17,155 bases of DNA from Pseudomonadota bacterium (GCA_022567015.1 JADFHR010000033.1:1-17155); one strand, 5' to 3'. Shown: positions 1-9,837, counted from the first letter of the stretch. The notes: a model not told the origin generated them from the sequence alone. A program made the numbers and translations.

Positions 1-19
1 GGATTGCCAGCCATGACAA

Positions 20-650
20 CTAATAGGCCACCACGAAAGTGCCTCTGCGTGCGACCCCGCTCTCGCTCACCCCGACCTCGTACAGATACAGACCTGGAGC
101 GGTGATTCCACCTCGCCCGTCACGGCCGTCCCACTCGAACCGGTAGGCCCGGGCCCGACCGGTCTGTACCAGCCGTCGCAAGCGCCGCCCGTCCAGGGCG
201 AAGATCTCCAGGGCGATCTCCCTGCCCGCCTCGATATTGCTCACCACCACGTCGAAGATCAGTCTGTCGCCGGCGAAGGGAGAGAAGGGGCGTGGGTTCA
301 CCTCGACCTGGCTCAACAGGCGCAACGGCGCACCGCTGGCCAGCACCGTCCAGGAACCTGTCGGCTCCTCCCGTCCCTGCTGCCAGTTCACGAACCCGTC
401 TGTCTGGCTCTGCTGGCGACTCCCCACCTCGACCACTATGGCGGTTCGATCCCGCAGGAAGAGGGCCTGACCGACGATCTCGAGCGTTGCCGAGGCGACG
501 ATCTGCTCTGCAGGGGCCAACTCGATAACCGTCTCTTCCTGCTCGGGTAGTGCGACCGAGCGGAAACCCAGACTCAGTGTCGGGTCGTACTCCAGGCTCC
601 GGCCGTCGATGCGCAGCTCCTCGACCTCGAGAGCGGCGCCGCGCAGTCGA
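20..650 (-). CDS. C-terminal part of a secreted/surface protein with FlgD-type Ig-like domain (5' truncated)
   Basis: This minus-strand frame ends at a TAG complementary to bases 20-22. The last ~100 residues look like a FlgD/T9SS-associated Ig-like domain: an NPRPFSPFAGD start, then ALEIFALDGRRLRRLV, then FEWDGRDGRGG, then APGLYLYEV, ending in RRGTFVVAY. Such domains close secreted or cell-surface proteins in FCB-group and related bacteria (family knowledge). The upstream ~100 residues (LRIDGRSLEYDPTLSLGFRS and on) are also protein-like but I cannot name them. The frame stays open far to the right only because GC-rich DNA has few stops. Beyond about base 650 it reads antisense to a plus-strand gene end, so the true gene is cut there and has no visible start. 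The domain type is unlike the rest of the window, which suggests a chimeric joint. The domain call is fairly safe; the function of the whole protein is unknown. Confidence 0.65.
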
Positions 651-829
651 AGCAGGTCACCGATCTGATCGAGCGCGCCATCATCGCTTCGTACCAGGAC
701 GCCGCCGGGCGCTGCGCCAATGTCGCGCGTGAATTCTGCAGCGCCGATAAGGACCTGGCCCACAAGGTCGCCGACGAGATCCGCCGGGCCAACATCGCGC
801 TGATCGCCAACCTCTCCAGCCTGCGCTGA
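641..829 (+). CDS. C-terminal fragment of an unidentified protein (5' truncated)
   Basis: The plus-strand frame ending in TGA at 827-829 reads as convincing protein for about 60 residues: KQVTDLIERAIIASYQDAAG, then RCANVAREFCSADKDLAHK, then VADEIRRANIALIANLSSLR. It looks helical and amphipathic, with two cysteines. The frame is nominally open back to 551, but left of about 641 it runs antisense to the FlgD-like gene and no longer looks like protein. No start codon or ribosome site is visible, so this is a 3' remnant. I do not recognise the family. The fragment stops 69 bases before the next gene on the same strand, so in the source genome it may be that gene's upstream neighbour. Confidence 0.5.
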   Translation, partial: AQSKQVTDLIERAIIASYQDAAGRCANVAREFCSADKDLAHKVADEIRRANIALIANLSSLR

Positions 830-885
830 AAAGTGGGCCGCGATCCTCCTGGCGCCGAGGGGCGCGGCGGGTGCGTCCCTTGCGG

Positions 886-893
886 AAAGGAGG
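886..893 (+). promoter_or_regulatory. Shine-Dalgarno site setting the GTG start at 899
   Basis: AAAGGAGG lies 5 bases before GTG at 899. It is the best ribosome site nearby. It rules out the in-frame ATG at 833, which would put a non-hydrophobic stretch before the signal peptide. Confidence 0.7.
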
Positions 894-898
894 CTGGC

Positions 899-1714
899 GT
901 GGGGTACCGGTTTCGGATTCTGGCCCTTTCGCTTGCGCTTGCGGCGGCCACGGCATGGATGCCGCTCCGCAGCGCCGCCGCCGCGCCGCAGATCCTGGGC
1001 ATGGTGGCGACCGCCGAACCCATGGCCCTGGTCTGCGCCGGGGGCACCTGTTCGGCCGAGTTCAGCACCTTCTGCCTGCAGGACAAACGCGTTCCGCCCC
1101 GGCCCGGCACCGCCTACACCGTCGCCCGCGGCGAGGGGTTGACCCTGGTGGTGACGGGGAGGGACGGCTCGGAGCGCCGCCTGCCCGCCGCCGGCCTGGT
1201 CCGGGTGGCCTCGGCGCGCGCCTACATGGCGGTGACGGTCAGCGTTGCCGAGCCGGACCTGAAGGCCCTTGGGGCCGCGCGCGCCTCGATCACGGTGGGC
1301 CGGCGGGTCTCCCTGGTGCCGGTGCCGGTGCCCGGCGATCCGTGGCCGCTTACCGGCCACGACGTCGCCTCCGCCACCGGGCCCCTGCGCGCCGCCGCGG
1401 CCAGCCTTTTCGACCGGGGCGGCGAGATCCCGGTCGCGGCGCGCATCACCAACCGGCTGATCAACGCGGCTCGGTCGGACGGGCCCCTGGCGCCGCACAG
1501 GCGCGACGGCCTGTGGCGCCGGGTGGTTGGCGCCGATCCCGCCGACGCCGCCGACCCCGGTACCCTGAGCGCGGCCCGCATCTTCACCCTCTGCCGGGGC
1601 CTGGCGGCGGAGGGCGCGTATTCCACCCTGCGCCGCTGCCTGGAAAAGCAGCACGACGCCCTGATGGTGGAGACCAACGGCCGCTATTGGGAGACCCTGG
1701 GCGCCGGCAGCTAG
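899..1714 (+). CDS. Predicted secreted protein of unknown function, 271 aa
   Basis: GTG start chosen because of the strong AAAGGAGG site just upstream. The N-terminus is a classic Sec signal peptide: a short basic start (VGYRFR), a hydrophobic run (ILALSLALAAATAW), and an AAAA-type cleavage region around residue 25, giving a mature start near PQILGMV. The mature part has cysteines in VCAGGTCSAEFSTFC and again in FTLCRGL and LRRCLEK, which may form disulfides in the periplasm. The middle (TAYTVARGEGLTLVVTGRDG, then SERRLPAAGLVRV) looks beta-rich and the C-terminal third looks helical. It ends at TAG 1712-1714, 47 bases from the convergent end of bioA. I recognise no domain and assign no function. 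Export is a confident inference; the role is unknown. Confidence 0.75.
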   Translation: MGYRFRILALSLALAAATAWMPLRSAAAAPQILGMVATAEPMALVCAGGTCSAEFSTFCLQDKRVPPRPGTAYTVARGEGLTLVVTGRDGSERRLPAAGLVRVASARAYMAVTVSVAEPDLKALGAARASITVGRRVSLVPVPVPGDPWPLTGHDVASATGPLRAAAASLFDRGGEIPVAARITNRLINAARSDGPLAPHRRDGLWRRVVGADPADAADPGTLSAARIFTLCRGLAAEGAYSTLRRCLEKQHDALMVETNGRYWETLGAGS

Positions 1715-1761
1715 CCCGCGCGCCGGTACTTCGCGCCCGCTGTCGTTTGGGCCGCGGACGC

Positions 1762-3051
1762 CTACCGCCGGCTCCACTCGGTCAGGACCTTGACCACCGT
1801 GTCCGTCAGCCGGGCGAGGTCGTCCGCTTCGACGATGAAGGGCGGGGTCATGTAGACGATGTCGCCGAAGGGGCGCAGCCACACCCCTTCCTCGATGAAA
1901 CGCCGCCGCAGCCAGTCGAGATGGCGCATCGCCTCCAGTTGCACGACGCCGATCGCCCCCTTGGCCCGCACGTCGCGGACGCCGGGCAGGGCCCGGCACG
2001 GTTCCAGGGCTTCCGCCATGTGCGCCTCCATGGCCGCCACCGCGTCCAGGCGGGGCTCCCGCTCGAACAGGTCGAGGGACGCGTTGGCGGCGGCGCAGCC
2101 CAGGGGATTGGCCATGTAGGTGGGGCCGTGCATGAGCGCCTTGGCCGGGTCGTCGTCGAGGAAGGCCTCGTAGACCCTGTCGCTGGCGACGGTGGCGGCA
2201 AGGCCCATGGCGCCCCCGGTAAGGGCCTTGGACAGGCAGATGATGTCGGGCGAGATGTCGGCCTCCTCGCAGGCGAACATGCGGCCCGTGCGCCCGAACC
2301 CGGTCATCACCTCGTCGGCGATGAACAGCACGTCGTTCTCGGCGGCGATGCGGCGGACGGCGGCGAGGGTGTCCGCGCCGTGGAACTTCATGCCCCCGGC
2401 GCCTTGCACCAGGGGCTCGATGACCAGGCCGGCGATCTCGTCCCGGTGGCGGCGCAGGAAGGAGTCGAACCCCGCGAGCGCCTCCTTCGTCGACGGCAGC
2501 TCGACGATGAACTGTTCGGCAATATGGCCCTTGAACGGCCGGTGCATGCCCCCTTCCAGGTCGCACACCGACATGGCGCCCAGGGTGTCGCCGTGATAGC
2601 CGTGGCGGAAGGCGACGAACCGCGAGCGCCCGGCGACGCCCCGGTTGATCCAGTACTGGAGCGCCATCTTCAGGGCCACCTCCACCGACACCGAGCCGGA
2701 ATCGCAAAAAAAGACGTGGTTCAGACCGGGCGGCAGGAGGGCCGTCAGCCGGCGCGCCAGGTCCAGGGCCGGCTGGTGGCTCAGGCCCCCGAACATGACG
2801 TGGGGCATGGTCTTCAGCTGGCGCTCCATGGCGCCGATGATGTGGGGGTGGTTATAGCCGTGACACGCGGTCCACCACGACGCGATGCCGTCGATGAGCT
2901 GGCGCCCGTCGGCGAGGCGGATGCGTGTTCCTTCCGTCGCCACCACGGGCAGGGGCAGCGGCGTCGTCTTCATCTGGGCATAGGGCAGCCACACGTGGGG
3001 CCACCCCCGTGTCAGCCACCGGGGCTCCTTGCCGGGCGGGGGGGCGGTCAT
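1762..3051 (-). CDS. bioA: Adenosylmethionine-8-amino-7-oxononanoate aminotransferase (BioA)
   Basis: 429-residue PLP enzyme that converts KAPA to DAPA in biotin synthesis, using S-adenosylmethionine as amino donor in the usual family. Features seen: WLPYAQM near residue 22, DGIASWWTACHGYNHP at 54-69 with the two substrate-site tryptophans (59, 60), CDSGSVSVEVALKMALQY at 116-133, RHGYHGDT at 149-156, ADEVMTGFGRTG at 245-256 with the cofactor Asp at 246, and LSKALTGG with the PLP lysine at 275. The length is normal. The ATG at 3051 overlaps the TGA of bioB as ATGA, so the two genes are translationally coupled and bioB comes first. An open frame continues upstream but is only antisense reading through bioB. 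The BioA-specific WW and HGYHGDT motifs separate it from other class-III aminotransferases. Confidence 0.96.
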   Translation of the reverse strand: MTAPPPGKEPRWLTRGWPHVWLPYAQMKTTPLPLPVVATEGTRIRLADGRQLIDGIASWWTACHGYNHPHIIGAMERQLKTMPHVMFGGLSHQPALDLARRLTALLPPGLNHVFFCDSGSVSVEVALKMALQYWINRGVAGRSRFVAFRHGYHGDTLGAMSVCDLEGGMHRPFKGHIAEQFIVELPSTKEALAGFDSFLRRHRDEIAGLVIEPLVQGAGGMKFHGADTLAAVRRIAAENDVLFIADEVMTGFGRTGRMFACEEADISPDIICLSKALTGGAMGLAATVASDRVYEAFLDDDPAKALMHGPTYMANPLGCAAANASLDLFEREPRLDAVAAMEAHMAEALEPCRALPGVRDVRAKGAIGVVQLEAMRHLDWLRRRFIEEGVWLRPFGDIVYMTPPFIVEADDLARLTDTVVKVLTEWSRR

Positions 3052-4067
3052 TCGGCTGCCGCGTCGGCGGTCTCCGGCGGCATGATCTCGATCCCCAGCC
3101 GTTCGAACAGCGCCATGTCGGCGTCGCGTTCCGTGTTCGGCGCGGTGAGCAGCCTGTCGCCGAGAAAGGCCGAGTTGGCGCCGGCGAAGAAGCACAGCGC
3201 CTGCATTTCGTCGCTCATGGACTCGCGCCCCGCCGACAGGCGCACGAAGGCGCCCGGCATGAGGATGCGGGCCACGGCGATGGTGCGCACGAACTCCAGC
3301 GGGTCGAGCTTTGCGGCGTCCTCCAGGGGCGTCCCCGCGACCGGCACCAGCATGTTGATGGGCACGCTGTCCGGGTGGTGGGGCAGGTTCGCCAGGGTCA
3401 TCAGCATGCCGGCGCGGTCGGCGCGGGCTTCCCCCATGCCCAGGATGCCGCCGCTGCACACCTTGATCCCGGCGTCATGGACGTGGGCGAGGGTGTCCAG
3501 CCGGTCCTGATAGGTGCGTGTCGTGATGATGGTCGAATAAAAAGCCTCGGACGTGTCCACGTTGTGGTTGTAGTAATCCAGGCCGGCCGCCTTCAGGCGC
3601 CGGGCCTGGTCCCCGGTCAGCATGCCCAGGGTGACGCAGGTCTCCATGCCCACCGCCTTCACGGCCTTGATCATCTCGGTGATCCGGTCCACATTGCGCT
3701 CGCCGAGGGCCCGCCACGCCGCGCCCATGCAGAAGCGCCCCGAACCGGCTTCCCTGGCCCGCCGGGCGGCGGCCGCCACGTCGTCGACGGACATCAGCTT
3801 CTGCGCCTGCACGCCGGTCGCATGATGGATGCTTTGGGCGCAGTAGCCGCAGTCCTCCGGGCAGCCGCCGGTCTTGATGCTGAGCAGCGTACAGGCCTGG
3901 ATCTGGTTGGGATCGAAGGTACGCCGGTACACGCAATGGGCCTGGAACAAAAGGTCGCTGAAGGGCAGACCGAAAAGGGCGAGGATCTGGTCCAGGGTCC
4001 AGTCGTGGCGCGCCCCGTCCGCCGGGGCCGCGCCCATCGGGGCGCCGGCGCGTGCATGTGCGGTCAT
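3048..4067 (-). CDS. bioB: Biotin synthase (BioB), radical SAM enzyme
   Basis: Inserts sulfur into dethiobiotin to make biotin, using a radical-SAM [4Fe-4S] cluster and a second auxiliary Fe-S cluster. The radical-SAM motif TGGCPEDCGYCAQS has its three cysteines at residues 69, 73 and 76. Further BioB signatures are LDYYNHNVDTSEAFY, CSGGILGMGE and INMLVPVAGTPLE. I chose ATG 4067 (339 aa), close to the family length. An in-frame ATG at 4121 would add 18 unconserved residues and use most of the gap shared with bioF. A GGAG lies about 9 bases before 4067. It is the first gene of the leftward bioB-bioA pair and overlaps bioA by 4 bp. It is divergent from bioF, so both halves of the pathway probably share one control region. 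Confidence 0.96.
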   Translation of the reverse strand: MTAHARAGAPMGAAPADGARHDWTLDQILALFGLPFSDLLFQAHCVYRRTFDPNQIQACTLLSIKTGGCPEDCGYCAQSIHHATGVQAQKLMSVDDVAAAARRAREAGSGRFCMGAAWRALGERNVDRITEMIKAVKAVGMETCVTLGMLTGDQARRLKAAGLDYYNHNVDTSEAFYSTIITTRTYQDRLDTLAHVHDAGIKVCSGGILGMGEARADRAGMLMTLANLPHHPDSVPINMLVPVAGTPLEDAAKLDPLEFVRTIAVARILMPGAFVRLSAGRESMSDEMQALCFFAGANSAFLGDRLLTAPNTERDADMALFERLGIEIMPPETADAAAE

Positions 4068-4113
4068 GGAACTCGTACTCCGGCCCTGTCCCGCCGGTCT
4101 CGCGGGCACAGCG

Positions 4114-4123
4114 GTATGCATAC
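4114..4123. promoter_or_regulatory. 10-bp palindrome in the bioB/bioF divergent gap, candidate operator
   Basis: GTATGCATAC is a perfect palindrome in the 68-bp gap between the bioB and bioF starts. It includes TATGCA, which can be read as a -10-like hexamer on either strand. The alphaproteobacterial biotin repressor BioR is reported to bind TTATMKATAA; the site here keeps the TAT..ATA arms but not the outer or central bases. It sits 13 bases before the bioF ATG. It could be a regulator site, overlapping -10 elements, or chance. No BirA or BioR gene is in the window. Confidence 0.3.
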
Positions 4124-4135
4124 ATCCGAGGACGC

Positions 4136-5329
4136 ATGAGCGAAACCACTAAATCGGCCGCTCCCGCCCCGGAAACGTACGCGCAAGGCAAGCTCGACGC
4201 GCTGGAGGGCCTGAGCCTCCGGCGCCGCCTCCAGGAAACCCGGCGCGCCGGCCCGGACCGGGCGTTCCGCGCCGGCCGCGAGCTGATCTCGTTCTGCTGC
4301 AACGATTACCTCAACCTGTCCCACCACCCCGAGGTATGCCGGGCCGCCATCCAGGCCATCGAGCGCTATGGCGCCGGCGCCGGGGCGTCGCGCCTGGTGA
4401 CCGGAAACCACCCCTTGTATGCGGACCTGGAGGCGCGGCTGGCGCGCATCAAGGGCACCGAGGCGGCGTGCGTGTTCGGCAGCGGCTACCTGGCCAACAT
4501 CGGCATCATCCCGGCGTTCGCCGGCCCCGGCGACCTCATCGTCGTGGACGAGCTCGGCCATGCGTGCATGCACGCCGGTGCCCGCCTCAGCCGGGCGACG
4601 ACGCGCACCTTCGCCCACAACGACCCGGACTCCTGCCGCGCACTCCTCGCCGCCGAGCGTGGGAAGCACCGGCACTGCCTGATCCTCACCGAGGGCGTGT
4701 TCAGCATGGACGGGGACCTGGCGCCCCTGCCGGCGCTGTCGGCCCTGGCCGCCGACTTCGACGCCTGGCTGCTGGTCGACGACGCCCACGGGTTCGGCGT
4801 GCTGGGCGGCGGCCGCGGCAGCGCCGCCCACTGGGGCGACGGCGTGCACGTCCCCCTGCAGATGGGGACCCTGTCCAAGGCGGCGGGCACCTACGGGGGG
4901 TATCTGTGCGCCGCCCGCCCGGTGGTCGATTTCCTCGTCAACCGGGCGCGCAGCTTCGTCTACAGCACCGGCCTGCCGCCCTCGGTGGTGGCCTCCGCCA
5001 TCGCCGCCCTCGACATCATCGCGCGCGATCCAGGCCTCACCGAGAAGCCGGTGCTGAAGGCCCGGCTGTTCACCTCGCTGCTCGGCCTGCCGCCGGCCGA
5101 GAGCTGCATCGTGCCCGTCGTCCTCGGCGACGCGGACGACGCCCTGGCGGCGTCGGAGTCCCTGTTGGAGGCCGGCTTCCTGGTCATCGCCATCCGCCCG
5201 CCGACGGTGCCCGAGGGCACGGCGCGCCTGCGGTTTACGTTCTCCGCCGCCCACAGGGACGAAGACATCGCCCGCCTCGTCCGATGCCTCGACGATCTGG
5301 GCCTGAAAGGCACCGGGGCCGCCCGGTGA
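4136..5329 (+). CDS. bioF: 8-amino-7-oxononanoate synthase (BioF)
   Basis: 397-residue alpha-oxoamine synthase that condenses a pimeloyl thioester with alanine to give KAPA, the first step of biotin ring assembly. Features seen: FCCNDYLNLSHHP at 53-65, GAGASRLVTGNHPLYADLE at 81-99, the cofactor-stacking region GSGYLANIG at 115-123, VDDAHGFGVLG at 214-224 with the PLP-ring Asp and His, and MGTLSKAAGTYGGY with the PLP lysine at 248. ATG 4136 is preceded by GAGGA at a short 3-base spacing. An ATG 84 bases upstream is in frame but would run into the bioB start. The close relatives KBL and ALAS are less likely, because DDAHGFGVLG and the setting beside bioA, bioB and bioD point to BioF. It overlaps bioD by 4 bp (GTGA). 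Confidence 0.95.
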   Translation: MSETTKSAAPAPETYAQGKLDALEGLSLRRRLQETRRAGPDRAFRAGRELISFCCNDYLNLSHHPEVCRAAIQAIERYGAGAGASRLVTGNHPLYADLEARLARIKGTEAACVFGSGYLANIGIIPAFAGPGDLIVVDELGHACMHAGARLSRATTRTFAHNDPDSCRALLAAERGKHRHCLILTEGVFSMDGDLAPLPALSALAADFDAWLLVDDAHGFGVLGGGRGSAAHWGDGVHVPLQMGTLSKAAGTYGGYLCAARPVVDFLVNRARSFVYSTGLPPSVVASAIAALDIIARDPGLTEKPVLKARLFTSLLGLPPAESCIVPVVLGDADDALAASESLLEAGFLVIAIRPPTVPEGTARLRFTFSAAHRDEDIARLVRCLDDLGLKGTGAAR

Positions 5330-6006
5330 GGGCCTTTTTCGTCACCGCGTCCGGGACCGAGGTCGGCAAGACCGTGGTCGCCTGTCTCCTGTGCCGGCAG
5401 CTCAGGGCGGCGGGAACGCGGGTGCGGGCGGTCAAGCCGGTGATCACCGGCTTCGCCGACGACGCGCCCGGGGGCACCGACACGGCGCTGCTGCTCGACG
5501 CCCAGGGACGGGACGCGACGCCCGGGGCCATCGCCGAAGCCTCGCCGTGGCGGTTCCGCGCCGCCCTGTCGCCGGACATGGCGGCGCGCCGCGAGGGCCG
5601 GTCCATCGATTTCCGCCGATTGGTCGATTTCTGCCGCGGCTTACGGGACGGCGCCGAGGACGTCCTGCTCATCGAGGGGCTGGGCGGGGTCCTGGTGCCG
5701 CTGACGGACAAGGAAACGGTGGCCGACTGGATCGCCGCCCTCGACGTTCCGGCCCTGCTGGTGACCGGCAGCTACCTCGGCACCCTCAGCCACACGCTGA
5801 CCGCCGCCGAGGCCCTGAAGGCGCGCGGCGTCCCGCTGGCGGCGGTGATCGTCAGCGAATCGGCCGACTCACCGGTACCGCTCGCCGAAACCGTGGAAAC
5901 CCTGGAACGGTTCGTCACACCCGTGCTGGCGCTCCCACGCCTGAACGACACCGGCGAATGGCGCGCCGCCCCGGACCTGACGGCGGCGCTCAGGCCCGTT
6001 TCCTGA
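5326..6006 (+). CDS. bioD: ATP-dependent dethiobiotin synthetase (BioD)
   Basis: 226-residue enzyme that closes the ureido ring of dethiobiotin from DAPA, CO2 and ATP. The P-loop GTEVGKT (residues 10-16) follows FFVTASG, as in the family. AVKPVITGF, LLIEGLGGVLVPL and LLVTGSYLGTLSHTL are further BioD landmarks. The start is GTG at 5326, within the GTGA overlap with the bioF stop, so it should be translated by coupling. The family length is about 220-240 residues, which fits. An open frame upstream is only an alternative reading of bioF. With bioF, bioA and bioB this completes the four late biotin steps. No bioC or bioH for making the pimeloyl precursor is visible here. The stop lies about 45 bases before a GC-rich hairpin repeat that could help end transcription. 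Confidence 0.95.
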   Translation: MRAFFVTASGTEVGKTVVACLLCRQLRAAGTRVRAVKPVITGFADDAPGGTDTALLLDAQGRDATPGAIAEASPWRFRAALSPDMAARREGRSIDFRRLVDFCRGLRDGAEDVLLIEGLGGVLVPLTDKETVADWIAALDVPALLVTGSYLGTLSHTLTAAEALKARGVPLAAVIVSESADSPVPLAETVETLERFVTPVLALPRLNDTGEWRAAPDLTAALRPVS

Positions 6007-6049
6007 TTTTCGGTTCCCGGTCGGGGCTGCGCCCACGGTCATCGCCCGG

Positions 6050-6107
6050 TGTCGCTCCGCGAGCGCTGCCGCGCCGGCTTTTCCAGGGGCAAGCCCCTGG
6101 ACCCCCT
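6050..6107 (+). repeat. GC-rich hairpin repeat, copy 1 (forward)
   Basis: This contains TCGCTCCGCGAGCGCTGC followed by a strong hairpin, CCAGGGGC-AA-GCCCCTGG (6083-6100), and then ACCCCC. The left part matches, with small differences, the reverse complement of 6494-6520. The hairpin matches the one at 11096-11115, which is also followed by ACCCC. It is therefore a dispersed family and may act as a terminator-like or REP-like element after bioD. Confidence 0.6.
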
Positions 6108-6112
6108 AATGA

Positions 6113-6406
6113 TTACGCATATTTGGCTTCGTCGAGGATGCGGTCCCGGAGTCGTCTGTGCAGACCGTTCCGCATCACCAGGTCGACCTGGCGGCCGAGC
6201 ACGTCCTCGATGTGCTCCTTCAAGTCCAGGAACCCGAATATACCCCGCGTCACCTGGTGGTCGTAATCGACGAGGATATCGACATCGCTGTCGGGGCCAT
6301 CCTGGCCGCGGGCGACGGAGCCGAAGACGCCGATGGTTTTGACCCCGAAGGCGTCCAGCGCCTCCTTGTCGGCGCGCAGCTTGTCAAGGATTTCGTCGCG
6401 CAGCAT
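6113..6406 (-). CDS. MntA/MNT-type minimal nucleotidyltransferase, orphan
   Basis: This is a 97-residue protein of the DNA polymerase beta-like minimal nucleotidyltransferase family. The signature is complete: GS at residues 29-30, ten residues, then DVD at 41-43, with a third acidic position likely in QVDLVM (Asp 75). Family members act as the antitoxin half of HEPN/MNT pairs, and some AMPylate their HEPN toxin (family knowledge). No HEPN partner (RX4-6H protein) is visible on either side: upstream lies a repeat and the uvrA end, downstream a repeat and the bioD end. No clear Shine-Dalgarno site precedes the ATG; only a GGGAAA run is near. The gene sits between two inverted repeat copies, which suggests it arrived or moved as a unit. 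Whether it still acts as an antitoxin cannot be told from sequence. Confidence 0.85.
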   Translation of the reverse strand: MLRDEILDKLRADKEALDAFGVKTIGVFGSVARGQDGPDSDVDILVDYDHQVTRGIFGFLDLKEHIEDVLGRQVDLVMRNGLHRRLRDRILDEAKYA

Positions 6407-6464
6407 GGTTCGGTTTTCCCCATGTCCGGAACGGCACTATACAGGAAAATCCCGGCAAACCGTA

Positions 6465-6519
6465 ATGGGGTGCGGGGCGGAGCCCCGCCGTAGGCCGCGC
6501 GCAGCGCCCGCGGAAGCGG

Positions 6520-6520
<1 letters not shown>
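6465..6520 (-). repeat. GC-rich hairpin repeat, copy 2 (reverse)
   Basis: Read on the minus strand this has GCCGCTTCCGCGGGCGCTGC, then GGCCTACGG, then a hairpin CGGGGC-TCC-GCCCCG (6473-6487), then CACCCC. The first part matches copy 1 at 6050-6078 and the second part matches 11053-11090. It abuts the uvrA stop codon and may terminate uvrA transcription, although there is no following T-run. Confidence 0.6.
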
Positions 6521-9408
<2,888 letters not shown>

Positions 9409-9448
9409 GGACCTTATACCAAGGGACGCTGATCATGACTCATAGAGA

Positions 9449-9542
9449 TCGCGTAGGCGGCTCGTCGGGCAGGAGGAAAGTTGCAGGCGATGCGGCGCAT
9501 CGTCAAAACTTTTCGACGCCCTCCGACGGGCCGCATACGCGA
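9449..9542. repeat. Left 94-nt hairpin of the element
   Basis: The outer arms, TCGCGTAGGCGGCTCGTCGG (9449-9468) and CCGACGGGCCGCATACGCGA (9523-9542), pair with two mismatches. The middle pairs imperfectly (GGAAAGTT region with AAAACTTTTCGAC region). The apex is CGATGC-GGC-GCATCG (9488-9502). Confidence 0.75.
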
Positions 9543-9551
9543 CCGCAACGG

Positions 9552-9645
9552 CGGCTTACCAAGGCTTTCGGACGGCGTCGCGCACGCTTCGCGATGCCCC
9601 GCATCGCCACAGCGCACGCTCCTAGCCGAAAACCTTGGTAAGCCG
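9552..9645. repeat. Right 94-nt hairpin of the element
   Basis: The outer arms, CGGCTTACCAAGGCTTTCGG (9552-9571) and CCGAAAACCTTGGTAAGCCG (9626-9645), pair with one mismatch. The apex is GCGATGC-CCC-GCATCGC (9591-9607), nearly the same apex as the left hairpin although the arms differ. The arms contain TACCAAGG, the same motif as the element's ends. Confidence 0.75.
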
Positions 9646-9676
9646 TCTCTATGGGTCATGATCAGCGTCCCTTGGT

Positions 9677-9682
9677 ATTATA
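9677..9682 (-). promoter_or_regulatory. uvrA: Candidate -10 (TATAAT) for uvrA at the distal end of the element
   Basis: On the minus strand TATAAT straddles the element's outer edge, facing uvrA. I see no matching -35 at normal spacing. If used, the whole element would lie in a roughly 265-nt uvrA leader. Confidence 0.22.
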
Positions 9683-9837
9683 TATGTCCGGTCATTCGGG
9701 GGGCCGAGCGCAACCGCCCAGAATTATATGGATCGGGGTGGGGTGTAAAGGGAGGCCGGGCGGTTAACCCCGCACGGCCGTTCGTGCTAGGCTTGTCCGG
9801 GGTTTCCATGCGGTCCGTCCGCAAGGGGAGTGCGGCA

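Larger units (their letters stand above)
9416..9678. mobile_element. MITE-like double-hairpin element upstream of uvrA, 263 bp
   Basis: Terminal inverted repeats of 33 bp (9416-9448 and 9646-9678) differ at one base. They start ATACCAAGGGACGCTGATCA. Between them are two 94-nt hairpins (9449-9542 and 9552-9645) split by the 9-nt CCGCAACGG, so the whole unit is exactly symmetric in layout: 33+94+9+94+33. If the core ends are CCAAGGG and CCCTTGG, the flanking bases are TA on both sides, as expected for TA-targeting IS630/Tc1-mariner-type transposition. It has no credible gene: the short open frames on both strands share the start MTHRD only because of the inverted repeat. Non-autonomous transposable element is the best reading; a structured regulatory element is an alternative. 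Confidence 0.8.

Noticed and set aside
650..2707. Minus-strand open frame continuing the FlgD-like gene to give 895 residues
   Set aside because: It runs antisense to two plus-strand genes, then out of frame through bioA, with Arg/Gly/Ala/Pro-rich composition. GC-rich DNA has few stops.
871..3510. Plus-strand open frame of 879 residues
   Set aside because: It overlaps the secreted gene in another frame and then runs antisense to bioA and bioB. His/Arg/Gly/Pro-rich, no domain.
4052..4135. Longer bioF starting at ATG 4052
   Set aside because: It would overlap the bioB start, and the extra residues do not resemble the family. ATG 4136 with GAGGA fits better.
6007..6112. Hidden HEPN toxin partner downstream of the MNT gene
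   Set aside because: Only 106 bases are available and they are filled by the GC-rich repeat. No RX4-6H frame seen.
9414..9659. Short open frames on both strands inside the element, both beginning MTHRD
   Set aside because: The shared start comes from the terminal inverted repeat. Neither has a ribosome site or protein-like composition.
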